Source: Giardia muris
Taxonomy: Eukaryota > Fornicata > Diplomonadida > Hexamitidae
Reading direction: 5' to 3'
DNA length: 19,166 bases
Assembly (NCBI GenBank): GCA_006247105.1
Contig: VDLU01000017.1
Coordinates: 1-19,166 of the forward strand
Part shown: one piece after another, positions 9,042 through 18,413 of the stretch
Position numbering within the stretch: the first letter of the stretch is position 1
How the letters are laid out: each line of letters begins with the position of its first letter
The notes under the pieces: generated by a model
What the model was told of the DNA's origin: nothing
The model's database searches: none
Seen by the model: only the letters and a program-made list of their open reading frames with translations
Translations under genes and position numbers: made by a program

Positions 9042-9486
9042 GGGTAATTTCCGACGTGCATGAATGGATCAACGAGGATCCCACTGTCCCAAGTCATGCC
9101 TCCGTGAACCTACAGACCCGGGAACGGGCGGGTGTTGGTCGGCGGGGCAAGAAGACCCTTTTGAGCTTGACTCCAATCCGATCCTGGGGGATGGGATCAT
9201 CGGTGCAGCATACAGGGGAGGCCGCTTCCATGAGATACCCTGACGTTGTTCACCATCCCACTCACCGACTTACATCGGCACACGGTCGGATGGGGAGTTT
9301 GGCTGGGGCGGCGCGCCTGCTAGATCACACCGCAGGCGTCCTATGGTAAGCTCAGTGAGGTCGGAAACCTCACGTGGAGCATAAGGGCATAAGCTTACTT
9401 GACTAGTACCCCCTGTCCCGGTACTTGCCGTGAAAGCGTGGCCTAACGATCCTTCAACCGCTCCGGTAATCCGAGCGTGGAGGTGA

Positions 9487-9530
<44 letters not shown>

Positions 9531-9532
9531 CC

Positions 9533-9576
<44 letters not shown>

Positions 9577-9626
9577 CCGTCCGCATGCATCGGTGCGGAA
9601 GCGTCGGATTGTTCACCCGTCTAAGG

Positions 9627-9670
<44 letters not shown>

Positions 9671-9940
9671 TCCTACCGACCATCTCCATGCGTCCAGTAC
9701 GTCGGGTCAGTACGAGAGGAACACCCGTCGCGAGCCTCCGATCTCCCGGTTGTTTGACTTGACAGTGCCGGTCTGTCGCGCTCGGGGGACTAGCACTGAA
9801 CGCCTCTAAGTGTCCATCCCACCTACTCGCATGGGTTGAGGGGCTTCCCCTCGATTCGCCCGGGTTGACGACCCTTTTCTCCGACCTACTGTACGGCGTG
9901 GAGCTTCTTGCGACCGCCTGAGGTTTGGTTCGGGTTGGCA
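7262..9940 (+). rRNA. LSU (28S-like) rRNA, complete copy
   Basis: About 2.68 kb, against about 3.4 kb in yeast, with reduced expansion segments. The 5' end pairs with the 5.8S 3' end. The conserved start acttaagcatatcagtacgc lies just inside (7294 onward), followed by gattagcggcgagcg (7343-7357). Later landmarks: tgactctcttaaggtagcc (9011-9029), the domain IV site where many organisms carry homing-intron insertions, here uninterrupted; accacagggataactggc (9498-9515); and the sarcin-ricin loop agtacgagaggaac (9709-9722). The 3' end near 9940 is estimated. This copy is the best reference for LSU in the window, since the copy at 1-2460 lacks bases in short runs and the inverted copy agrees with this one. 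Confidence 0.96.
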
Positions 9941-9944
9941 TTCC

Positions 9945-10310
9945 CCCCGAGCCCCCGAGGGTCGAAGACCTGAGGGGGTGAGGGAAGGGCCGGAACAACC
10001 CCCCCGAGGGTCGTGAGACCCGAAGGGGGGGCCGGAAGCGAGGCCCCCCGCCCCGAGGAAGACCTGAAGGGGGGTGAGGGCATCCCCCGTCATACCAGGG
10101 GGGTGGGAAGGGCTCCCCTCCGGTCGTGGGACCAGGGGGGTGAGGGCCCCCGGTCGTAAGGGGGCATCCCCGAGGGGTGAGACTTGAGGCGCCGAGGGTC
10201 ATACCAGGGGGGGTGAGGGCCCCAAGGGGGGGCGTCCCCCGCCCGGATCGACCTGAAGCGAGATCAGACCCCCGTGGGTCGAAGGCCCGGGTACGGGGGC
10301 CTACAGAAGG
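9945..10310 (+). repeat. G-rich imperfect repeat block 3' of the LSU (unit 2)
   Basis: Same block as at 2470-2830, with several G-runs one base longer (for example gagggtcgaagacctgaggggg, split over 9957-9978). The differences between units are almost all run lengths, so real variation and base-calling of homopolymers cannot be separated here. Confidence 0.6.
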
Positions 10311-11490
10311 ATACCAGATTTGGAACGGTTACAGTGGATTTTGGATCCGGACTCGAGATCAAAAGACCGGAGGGGCGAGGGCGGGTCCGCGGGTCCCTCG
10401 AACGGGGGGTCGTACAGGGGTCCCCCGTGGGCCCACGGCCGTCCCCCTGGGCACGGAACGGATCGGGGGTCCATGCCCTGGCCCGGGAGTCCACATGGGT
10501 CCTCACGGGGGCCTTCCCTCCAGGGGTCATTCGAGGTGTCCCCGGGGGTCCCCTGGGTCCATGGGGCCCTTGAAGTCCTTCAAGATGAACGGGGACGGGG
10601 GGCCCGGTCCCTCACGGGGTGGGCCCTCACACGGGGGGGGCTCATGGCTCCATCGGGGGACGGGGACTGGGGTCCGACCCCCCCGCCCTCCTTCGAGGGA
10701 TCCGGGTCATCGGACCATGTGGTCATATGGATGGGCCTTCGGGGGGCCACGGTCCCCTCGGGGGTGGGTCATCGAATGGGATGGGGGACTATCTTCCCCC
10801 CTTCCATAGCCCGTGGGGTCCCCCTCGAGTCCTCCATGAACGGGGTCACATGGGGCCTTCAGAGGGTCTCCTGGGCCCGGGCCGAACAGGGGATTCCCGT
10901 GGGGTCCGACTCCCCCTTGAATCTCTGGGGGTCTCGAGCGGGGACCCAGATCCACGCCCCACAGGTCCATGGACCTTCATGGGTGGGGGGTGGTCCATCA
11001 TACGGATGGGGGTTCCTTCGGTCGGGGGTCCGTCCGGTCCTCACGGGACAGGATCCAGGGGCCTTCACGTCCCCTCATACGGGCCACATGGACCGGGTCA
11101 TCAGGGGGATCCGGGTCATCATATGGGGCCCGGGCCTCATATCCATGGACGGGGACTCCCCCACGGGGCGGGCCCCCTTCATCGATCGGGTCCCTCACGG
11201 ATCCTTCAGAGGGTGAAGATCGGACACGGGCTATCATGGGACTTTCAGGCCCCCACGGGTCATCGGACGGACGATCGAACGGGCCCCCGAGGGCACGAGT
11301 AGAGGTAGTGGGTCCATGGGGCCCGGGACGACGCTCATCATTCCAGACGGGAGGGAACCCTTCCCGCTTTCTCCTTCATTCAAGTTTAGGACCGGAGGGG
11401 CGCCGAAGCGACGGGCCCCCTCAGAGGGGGACCGAAGGGGCGGCCCGAAGGGCGAGGCCACTGTGGGCACCGGCCACTGACTGGGCGTGT
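10311..11490. other. Central IGS, unit 2: no gene seen
   Basis: Counterpart of 2831-3985. Beyond run-length changes it shows two local differences from unit 1: an extra acgggg near 10660 (cgggggacggggactgg against cgggactgg) and gagggatccggg at 10695-10706 in place of gaggggccggg. The inverted copy carries neither. Open frames in this stretch are interrupted at different places than in unit 1, which argues against coding. Confidence 0.7.
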
Positions 11491-11510
11491 CTGCGTCCCC
11501 GGGCGGCCCG

Positions 11511-11905
11511 CGTCTCCGTGTCCCTCGCATCTCTCGCATCTCCCGCGTCTCTCATCACCTCTCATCACTTATTATCGTCCCTTATCGTGTCTCGTGTCCC
11601 TTATCGTCTCTTATCATCTCTTATCGTCCCCCGTCATCTCTCATCGCTCTCATCGCGTCCCCAGCCCCCCACTCCTCTCGTGGATCCCCCTGGCCCCTCT
11701 CATGCCCCCCATGGATCCTCATGCCCTCTCATGCCATCTCATGGCCCCCCATGCCCCCCTGACTCCTCTTGAATCACCTCGTGGCCCCCCCTCTCAGGCC
11801 TCCCCCCTTCCTCCCTCAGCCCTCCCACGCCTGCACACACTCCCCCCATCCCTCTACCACGTCGGGGAGCCCTCTCCCACATCCGTCTGACTCGTCCCCC
11901 CAACC
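11511..11905 (+). repeat. Strand-asymmetric C/T block (unit 2)
   Basis: Counterpart of 4005-4400. The TCTYATCGTC-like array (11530-11655) is the same. The catg minisatellite (11695-11755) reads atgcccccc, atggatcctc, atgccctctc, atgccatctc, an arrangement not found in unit 1 but shared by the inverted copy. Confidence 0.75.
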
Positions 11906-11923
11906 CCCAGGTCTCCAGATCCT

Positions 11924-11955
11924 CCTGGATTAATATTTACTAATGAAAATCCAGG
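11924..11955. repeat. AT-rich hairpin in the IGS (unit 2)
   Basis: Inverted repeat cctggatt (11924-11931) and aatccagg (11948-11955), identical in stem and loop to the unit 1 copy. Confidence 0.6.
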
Positions 11956-12289
11956 GGAATCCCGGACAATAGAGGGTTCGATCCATCATCTCGTCCCATG
12001 GGACTCCCGTCCCCCTGCACCCTTCGACGGTGTTACGTGACTGTGCACGCAGTGGGAGGGCCGTGGGGGTCGTGGGGATGGCAGGAGACTTGCATGGGGT
12101 CATCCTTGGGGACGGGTCGAGAGGGATGGAGGGGCCACCTAAGGGCCTTGTGGGGCCTATGAGCGATCTTTGGGGGGTCGGGGGCTCCCGGGACGCTCCT
12201 GGGCCGGGGACGGGTCGAGGCCTGGTGGGCCATTTTTGAAACTCGACTTCGGACACCAACTTACACCTAAAATCGAGCAGAAAGTGCAC
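11956..12289. other. IGS segment between hairpin and promoter-like repeats, unit 2
   Basis: Same content as 4445-4780, including the gtcccatgggac palindrome and the 100-bp-spaced ggggacgggtcgag repeat. Single-base run-length differences only. No gene seen. Confidence 0.5.
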
Positions 12290-12324
12290 GAAAGATGGAG
12301 GCCGACTTTCGGCTACTATAGGGG
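12290..12324 (+). promoter_or_regulatory. Promoter-like repeat A, unit 2
   Basis: Identical to the core at 4781-4815, ending ggctactatagggg. Upstream AT-richer sequence (12230-12280) is conserved too. Confidence 0.5.
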
Positions 12325-12357
12325 AAGGAGGAAGGCCGGGCCCCGGGGGACGGGGGA

Positions 12358-12476
12358 CGAAGTGCTGCCGCGGGGCGGGGAGGAGAAGGATCGGAGGGGT
12401 CACCTGGGGACCCTCAATAAGTGGACGAAAGGTGGAGGCCGACTTTCCGCTACTGTAGGGGCCAGGAGGCCGGGGC
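12358..12476 (+). promoter_or_regulatory. Promoter-like repeat B, unit 2
   Basis: Core at 12427-12461 with the B-type gactttccgctactgtaggg, plus the upstream cgaagtgctgccgc and ccctcaataagtgg parts. It is the last promoter-like element before the palindrome junction; the gene-proximal element C is missing. Confidence 0.5.
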
Positions 12477-12537
12477 CCGGGGCCCGAAGGCGGCGAGCCC
12501 GCCCTCCGGCACGAACCCAACGGACCTCGGCCCGCCC

Positions 12538-12660
12538 CTCAAATCGAACGGGGGAGGGCGAGAGGCCCCCAAATCGGACGGGAGGAGGGCTCCAGGGCCC
12601 GCCCCCCCTCAAATCGAACGGGGGGAGGGGCGAGAGGCCCCCAAATCGGACGGGGAGGAG
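12538..12660 (+). repeat. 70-bp tandem array reduced to two units (unit 2)
   Basis: Units start at ctcaaatcg at 12538 and 12608, spacing 70 bp, each with both 35-bp half-repeats. Unit 1 has five. Directly upstream (12491-12532) this spacer also carries a variant segment containing ccggcacgaacccaacggac that is absent from the other two spacers. Confidence 0.85.
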
Positions 12661-12710
12661 GCCCTCCGAACGGCCCCCCCCTCGGTCTTCCCCCTCCCCT
12701 CGACCGGTCC

Positions 12711-12798
12711 GGCACCCCGTCCATGGCGAAGAGGCACATCCATCTAGCCGAGGGCCCAGGGGGTGATCTTAGCTCATCCCGCGAGGCACCGAAGGCCC
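12711..12798. other. Palindrome centre: unassigned sequence of about 90 bp
   Basis: Left of it the unit 2 IGS matches unit 1 up to ccggtcc (12704-12710) and then departs. Right of it the inverted IGS is recognisable from about 12799. The segment between (ccatggcgaagaggcac to gcgaggcaccgaaggcc) matches nothing else in the window. A gggccc at 12752-12757 lies near the expected axis, and the two halves show weak partial complementarity around it, so it may be the badly read tip of a continuous palindrome instead of a true unique spacer. It holds no telomeric TAGGG-type repeat and does not look like a common library adapter. Confidence 0.6.
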
Positions 12799-13000
12799 GA
12801 GGGGGGGGGGAGGGGACCGGGGGGGGGGGCCGTTCGGAGGGGCCTCCCCCGTCCACTTGGGGGCCTCCGCCTCGACGTGTGAGGGGGGCGGGCCCTGGGA
12901 GCCCTCCTCCGTCCGATTGGGCCTCTCGCCCCTCCCCGTTCGATGGCGGGTGGACCCCCTCACGTCCGATTTGGGGCTCTTGAGGGGGGGCGGGCCCTCG
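12799..13000 (-). repeat. Degraded 70-bp array, inverted copy
   Basis: On the minus strand it shows the caaatcggacgggg half-repeats in altered form (plus strand: gtccacttgg 12851-12860, gtccgattgg 12911-12920, ttcgatggcg 12939-12948, gtccgatttg 12964-12973), with gggccctgggagccctcctc between. Roughly two to three units. Divergence from both other arrays is far greater than anywhere else in the spacers and includes many substitutions, which suggests poor consensus. Confidence 0.55.
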
Positions 13001-13043
13001 GCCGGCCTCGCCCCTTCGGGGCCCCCGGGCCCCGGCCTCCTGG

Positions 13044-13145
13044 CCCCTACAGAGCGGAGTCGGCCTCCACCTTTCGTCCACTTATTGAGGGTCCCCAGGT
13101 GACCCCTCGATCCTCTCCTCGCCCCGCGGCAGCACTTCGGTCGTG
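13044..13145 (-). promoter_or_regulatory. Promoter-like repeat B, inverted copy (error-rich)
   Basis: The plus strand reads cctacagagcggagtcggcc then tccacctttcgtcc, against cctacagtagcggaaagtcggcc expected, so the core has lost about three bases. The adjoining cacttattgagggtcccc (13079-13096) and gccccgcggcagcacttcg (13121-13139) are the B-type upstream parts. Confidence 0.45.
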
Positions 13146-13164
13146 GCGGCCCGCCTTCCTCCTT

Positions 13165-13205
13165 CCCCTATAGTAGCCGAAAGTCCATGGCCGTCAGTCG
13201 CTGCA
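13165..13205 (-). promoter_or_regulatory. Promoter-like repeat A, inverted copy (partly scrambled)
   Basis: Plus strand cccctatagtagccgaaagt (13165-13184) matches the core, but the next 25 bases (ccatggccgtcagtcgctgc) do not match the expected cggcctccatctttcgtgc. The change is unique to this copy. Confidence 0.4.
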
Positions 13206-13526
13206 CTTTCTGCTCGATTTGTAGGTAGTAGTTGGGTCGAGTCACAAAAATGCCCACCAGGCCTGGACCCGTCCCGGCCAGGAGCGTCCCGGGAGCCCCC
13301 GACCCCCCAAAGATCGCTCATAGGCCCCCACAAGGCCCTTAGGTGGCCCCTCCATCCCTCTCGACCCGTCCCCAAGGATGACCCCATCCAAGTCTCCTGC
13401 CATCCCCACGACCCCCACGGCCCTCCCACTGCGTGCACAGTCACGTAACACCGTCGAAAGGGTGCAGGGGGGACGGGAGTCCCATGGGACGAGATGATGG
13501 ATCGAACCCTCTATTGTCCGGGATTC
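13206..13526. other. Inverted IGS segment between promoter-like repeats and hairpin
   Basis: Reverse complement of 11956-12289. Up to about 13260 it is error-rich (aggtagtagttgggtcgag in place of aggtgtaagttggtgtccg); beyond that it agrees closely with unit 2. No gene seen. Confidence 0.5.
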
Positions 13527-13557
13527 CCTGGATTTCATTAGTAAATATTAATCCAGG
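13527..13557. repeat. AT-rich hairpin, inverted copy
   Basis: Same inverted repeat as at 11924-11955, one base shorter in an A/T run. Confidence 0.55.
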
Positions 13558-13577
13558 AGGATCTGGAGACCTGGGGG

Positions 13578-13970
13578 TTGGGGGGACGAGTCAGACGGAT
13601 GTGGGAGAGGGCTCCCCGACGTGGTAGAGGGATGGGGGGGAGTGTGTGCAGGCGTGGGGAGGGCTGAGGGAGGAAGGGGGGAGGCCTGAGAGGGGGGCCA
13701 CGAGGTGATTCAAGAGGAGTCAGGGGGCATGGGGGCATGAGATGGCATGAGGGGCATGAGGATCCATGGGGGGCATGAGAGGGGCCAGGGGGATCCACGA
13801 GAGGAGTGGGGGGGCTGGGGACGCGATGAGAGCGATGAGAGATGACGGGGGACGATAAGAGATGATAAGAGACGATAAGGGACACGAGACACGATAAGGG
13901 ACGATAATAAGTGATGAGAGGTGATGAGAGACGCGGGAGATGCGAGAGATGCGAGGGACACGGAGACGCG
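13578..13970 (-). repeat. Strand-asymmetric block, inverted copy (purine-rich on plus)
   Basis: Reverse complement of 11511-11905. The catg minisatellite (13735-13795) has the unit 2 order (atgccatctc present, single atggatcctc), not the unit 1 order. Confidence 0.75.
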
Positions 13971-13989
13971 GGCCGCCCGGGGACGCAGA

Positions 13990-15157
13990 CACGCCCAGTC
14001 AGTGGCCGGTGCCCACAGTGGCCTCGCCCTTCGGGCCGCCCCTTCGGTCCCCCTCTGAGGGGGCCCGTCGCTTCGGCGCCCCTCCGGTCCTAAACTTGAA
14101 TGAAGGAGAAAGCGGGAAGGGTTCCCTCCCGTCTGGAATGATGAGCGTCGTCCCGGGCCCCATGGACCCACTACCTCTACTCGTGCCCTCGGGGGCCCGT
14201 TCGATCGTCCGTCCGATGACCCGTGGGGGCCTGAAAAGTCCCAGATAGCCGTGTCCGATCTTCACCCTCTGAAGGATCCGTGAGGGACCCGATCGATGAA
14301 GGGGGCCCGCCCCGTGGGGGAGTCCCCGTCCATGGATATGAGGCCCGGGCCCCATATGATGACCCGGATCCCCCTGATGACCCGGTCCATGTGGCCCGTA
14401 TGAGGGGACGTGAAGGCCCCCTGGATCCTGTCCCGTGAGGACCGGACGGACCCCCGACCGAAGGAACCCCCATCCGTATGATGGACCACCCCCCCACCCA
14501 TGAAGGTCCATGGACCTGTGGGGCGTGGATCTGGGTCCCCGCTCGAGACCCCAGAGATTCAAGGGGGAGTCGGACCCCACGGGAATCCCCTGTTCGGCCC
14601 GGGCCCAGGAGACCCTCTGAAGGCCCCATGTGACCCCCGTTCATGGAGGACTCGAGGGGGACCCACGGGCTATGGAAGGGGGGAAGATAGTCCCCCATCC
14701 CATTCGATGACCCACCCCCGAGGGGACCGTGGCCCCCCGAAGGCCCATCCATATGACCACATGGTCCGATGACCCGGCCCCTCGAAGGAGGGCGGGGGGG
14801 TCGGACCCCAGTCCCCCGATGGAGCCATGAGCCCCCCCGTGTGAGGGCCCACCCCGTGAGGGACCGGGCCCCCCGTCCCCGTTCATCTTGAAGGACTTCA
14901 AGGGCCCCATGGACCCAGGGGACCCCCGGGGACACCTCGAATGACCCCTGGAGGGAAGGCCCCCGTGAGGACCCATGTGGACTCCCGGGCCAGGGCATGG
15001 ACCCCCGATCCGTTCCGTGCCCAGGGGGACGGCCGTGGGCCCACGGGGGACCCCTGTACGACCCCCCGTTCGAGGGACCCGCGGACCCGCCCTCGCCCCT
15101 CCGGTCTTTTGATCTCGAGTCCGGATCCAAAATCCACTGTAACCGTTCCAAATCTGG
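13990..15157. other. Central IGS, inverted copy: no gene seen
   Basis: Reverse complement of 10311-11490 in content. It shares some variants with unit 2 (the cta in acacggctat; ggtggtccatc with ttccttcgg) and others with unit 1 (gaggggccgggtc; no extra acgggg). Confidence 0.7.
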
Positions 15158-15523
15158 TATCCTTCTGTAGGCCCCCGTACCCGGGCCTTCGACCCACGGG
15201 GGTCTGATCTCGCTTCAGGTCGATCCGGGCGGGGGACGCCCCCCCTTGGGGCCCTCACCCCCCCTGGTATGACCCTCGGCGCCTCAAGTCTCACCCCTCG
15301 GGGATGCCCCCTTACGACCGGGGGCCCTCACCCCCCTGGTCCCACGACCGGAGGGGAGCCCTTCCCACCCCCTGGTATGACGGGGGATGCCCTCACCCCC
15401 CTTCAGGTCTTCCTCGGGGCGGGGGGCCTCGCTTCCGGCCCCCCCTTCGGGTCTCACGACCCTCGGGGGGGTTGTTCCGGCCCTTCCCTCACCCCCTCAG
15501 GTCTTCGACCCTCGGGGCTCGGG
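15158..15523 (-). repeat. G-rich imperfect repeat block 3' of the LSU, inverted copy
   Basis: Reverse complement of 9945-10310, C-rich on the plus strand, again with only run-length differences. Confidence 0.6.
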
Positions 15524-15527
15524 GGGA

Positions 15528-15797
15528 ATGCCAACCCGAACCAAACCTCAGGCGGTCGCAAGAAGCTCCACGCCGTACAGTAGGTCGGAGAAAAGGGTCG
15601 TCAACCCGGGCGAATCGAGGGGAAGCCCCTCAACCCATGCGAGTAGGTGGGATGGACACTTAGAGGCGTTCAGTGCTAGTCCCCGAGCGCGACAGACCGG
15701 CACTGTCAAGTCAAACAACCGGGAGATCGGAGGCTCGCGACGGGTGTTCCTCTCGTACTGACCCGACGTACTGGACGCATGGAGATGGTCGGTAGGA

Positions 15798-15841
<44 letters not shown>

Positions 15842-15891
15842 CCTTAGACGGGTGAACAATCCGACGCTTCCGCACCGATGCATGCGGACGG

Positions 15892-15935
<44 letters not shown>

Positions 15936-15937
15936 GG

Positions 15938-15981
<44 letters not shown>

Positions 15982-16426
15982 TCACCTCCACGCTCGGATT
16001 ACCGGAGCGGTTGAAGGATCGTTAGGCCACGCTTTCACGGCAAGTACCGGGACAGGGGGTACTAGTCAAGTAAGCTTATGCCCTTATGCTCCACGTGAGG
16101 TTTCCGACCTCACTGAGCTTACCATAGGACGCCTGCGGTGTGATCTAGCAGGCGCGCCGCCCCAGCCAAACTCCCCATCCGACCGTGTGCCGATGTAAGT
16201 CGGTGAGTGGGATGGTGAACAACGTCAGGGTATCTCATGGAAGCGGCCTCCCCTGTATGCTGCACCGATGATCCCATCCCCCAGGATCGGATTGGAGTCA
16301 AGCTCAAAAGGGTCTTCTTGCCCCGCCGACCAACACCCGCCCGTTCCCGGGTCTGTAGGTTCACGGAGGCATGACTTGGGACAGTGGGATCCTCGTTGAT
16401 CCATTCATGCACGTCGGAAATTACCC

Positions 16427-16478
<52 letters not shown>

Positions 16479-18204
16479 AGGGCTTGGATGAACCTCTTCA
16501 TGGTGACGGTCATGGCACTGGGCAGAAATCACGTCGTGTACGCATCCATGACGACTGGCACGACGCTATGTTGTTAGTAGACAGTCGGGATCCCTCGGTC
16601 CGTGCCGGTTCTGATCGATCAGAGCCACTCCTTCTCCCGAGGTTACGGAGCTAGTTTGCCGACTTCCCTGAGTCATGGTCTCTCCCGCCTAGAGGCTGAT
16701 CACCTTGGAGTCCTGTTGCGGTTGTGGTACGATCAGGATGGGGGGGGACACAACGGGTTTCATGGATGACCGAAGGGACATGTGATCCATCATGGCCATG
16801 CACGACCTGAAGTACTACTGGCCATGGGGGGACTGGGGTAGGACGGGATGACTCCCACCATGTGCTTCGTTCATGTACCGTTGTGAAAGGATGTCACCAA
16901 GACCCCATCATACCACCGGGATGTTAACCGGTCAGCCCTATCGTCCTGTGAGGATGACCCCATGGTACGGCGTACACCATCGGACTTAGGATCGTGTCAC
17001 CCGTATCTGATCGACAGGGATACGGAACCCATCTCCACGTCAGGCCTCCAGATGGAGTAATGGCTACTACTACCGAGATCAGCAATCATGACTCGATCCA
17101 CCACGTGTCACCCCATGGCTTCGACTCGATCATGACGACCTCCTACCCGAGACACATCTCGGTCGGGTTCCGATCGTATGCTTCGGCGTGTTCCATTTTC
17201 CGGGCCCCTCGATTCGGCTGGTGGGTTGTTACACACTCCTTAGAGGCTTCCTACTGTTAAGGCCACCTTCCAGCTGTCACGATCGACGGACACCGTTTGA
17301 TCGAGCATACACTTCCACACCTTCCCCGACTGTCGGTTCATCCCGTCTTGCCCGTCCTGCTTACCAGGAGAGGCCCACTCGACATCAACACTGTTGAGGG
17401 GGCCCACACAAGTTGGCCCCGCTCCACCCTTGTTCATGGTTCGAGGGGTGGATAAGGAGTGACCTCCCTACTCCCACCGATCGTGGCCTTACCTAGGGCA
17501 GCTGTTCATGATGTCGGCTATCCTGGGAGACATTTCGGAGGTAACCAGCTACCAGGTGGTTCGATGAGTCTTTCGCCCCTACACTCAACTCGACCGAGCG
17601 ATTTGCACGTCAGCACCGGGATGGGCCTCCACCAGGCTTTCGTCTGGCTTCACCCTGGTCAAGTGTAGATCACCACCTTTCGGGTCTAGGACCGATCGCT
17701 CTGCCCTTGTAAGGGCCCCTTGAAGTCTTGACTTCCCTTGCCACATGACTCGCGATCGGTCCTAACTCCTCGGTCCGTGTTTCGAGACGGGCCCGACCAA
17801 TCGATCATCGACAGGTCGGGAGTCGCCTCCCGGGTTCAGGGTCTTTTGACGTGCCTGGGTCGGCATCCTTCTCACCTTTCGTTCGCACTACTTGGTCCTC
17901 TATCGGTCTCGGGGCGGTATTTAGCCTTAGAAGGGTACCACCTCCTCTTCCCTCTACACTCTCAAGCAGAGGTACTCGTCGTTGGGGTTGTGTCCATCCC
18001 TACGGGACTGGCACCCTCCTTGGTGTGGGTTTCAACCCATCTTCGGGTTTAGGACATCCCCCAGTCCTCACAACGCTCATCGCTTCGAGGTCGGACTACT
18101 CCTGGATCGCTCGCCGCTAATCAAGGAATCCCGGTTGGTGTCTTCTCCTGGGCGTACTGATATGCTTAAGTTCCACCCGTCATCTTCATCGGAGTGGGGG
18201 GGGA
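15528..18204 (-). rRNA. LSU rRNA, complete, inverted unit
   Basis: Complement of the gene at 7262-9940 and nearly identical to it in length (coordinate sums stay at 25465-25468 from end to end, so net drift is about 3 bases in 2.7 kb). Sarcin-ricin loop complement gttcctctcgtact at 15746-15759; peptidyl-transferase region complement gccagttatccctgtggt at 15953-15970. Transcription would run towards the palindrome axis, converging with unit 2. Confidence 0.95.
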
Positions 18205-18256
18205 TCCTCATCTCATTCCCCATCGTTCAACCCCTCGAACAACCCAGTTCGTAGAT
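18205..18256 (-). other. ITS2, inverted unit
   Basis: Complement of 7210-7261. The G-run next to the LSU end (18196-18203) has eight G against seven C in unit 2. Confidence 0.8.
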
Positions 18257-18378
18257 CACCCCACCACCCCGATGATCCATTCGAAGATCGATGTCACGTG
18301 CTTGGACCACATCGAGTATCGTCGTCAGCCACGTCCTTCATCGTCCCCCGAGCCAAGGCATCCACCGGGTCGCGTCAT
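18257..18378 (-). rRNA. 5.8S rRNA, inverted unit
   Basis: Complement of 7088-7209, recognised on the plus strand by gccacgtccttcatcgtc (18328-18345) and cccgagccaaggcatccacc (18346-18365). No substitution noticed relative to the forward copy. Confidence 0.9.
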
Positions 18379-18413
18379 CTCATTGCCTTCATCCTCGTAC
18401 CTTCCCTCTCGAT
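18379..18413 (-). other. ITS1, inverted unit
   Basis: Complement of 7053-7087, no difference noticed. Confidence 0.8.

Noticed and set aside
12711..12798. Telomere or sequencing adapter at the turn
   Set aside because: No TAGGG-type repeat and no resemblance to the common long-read hairpin adapter; the segment stays unassigned.
12723..12983. A small coding frame starting at atggcgaag in the palindrome centre
   Set aside because: It runs out of the unassigned segment into the degraded inverted repeat array; no domain and no support for expression.
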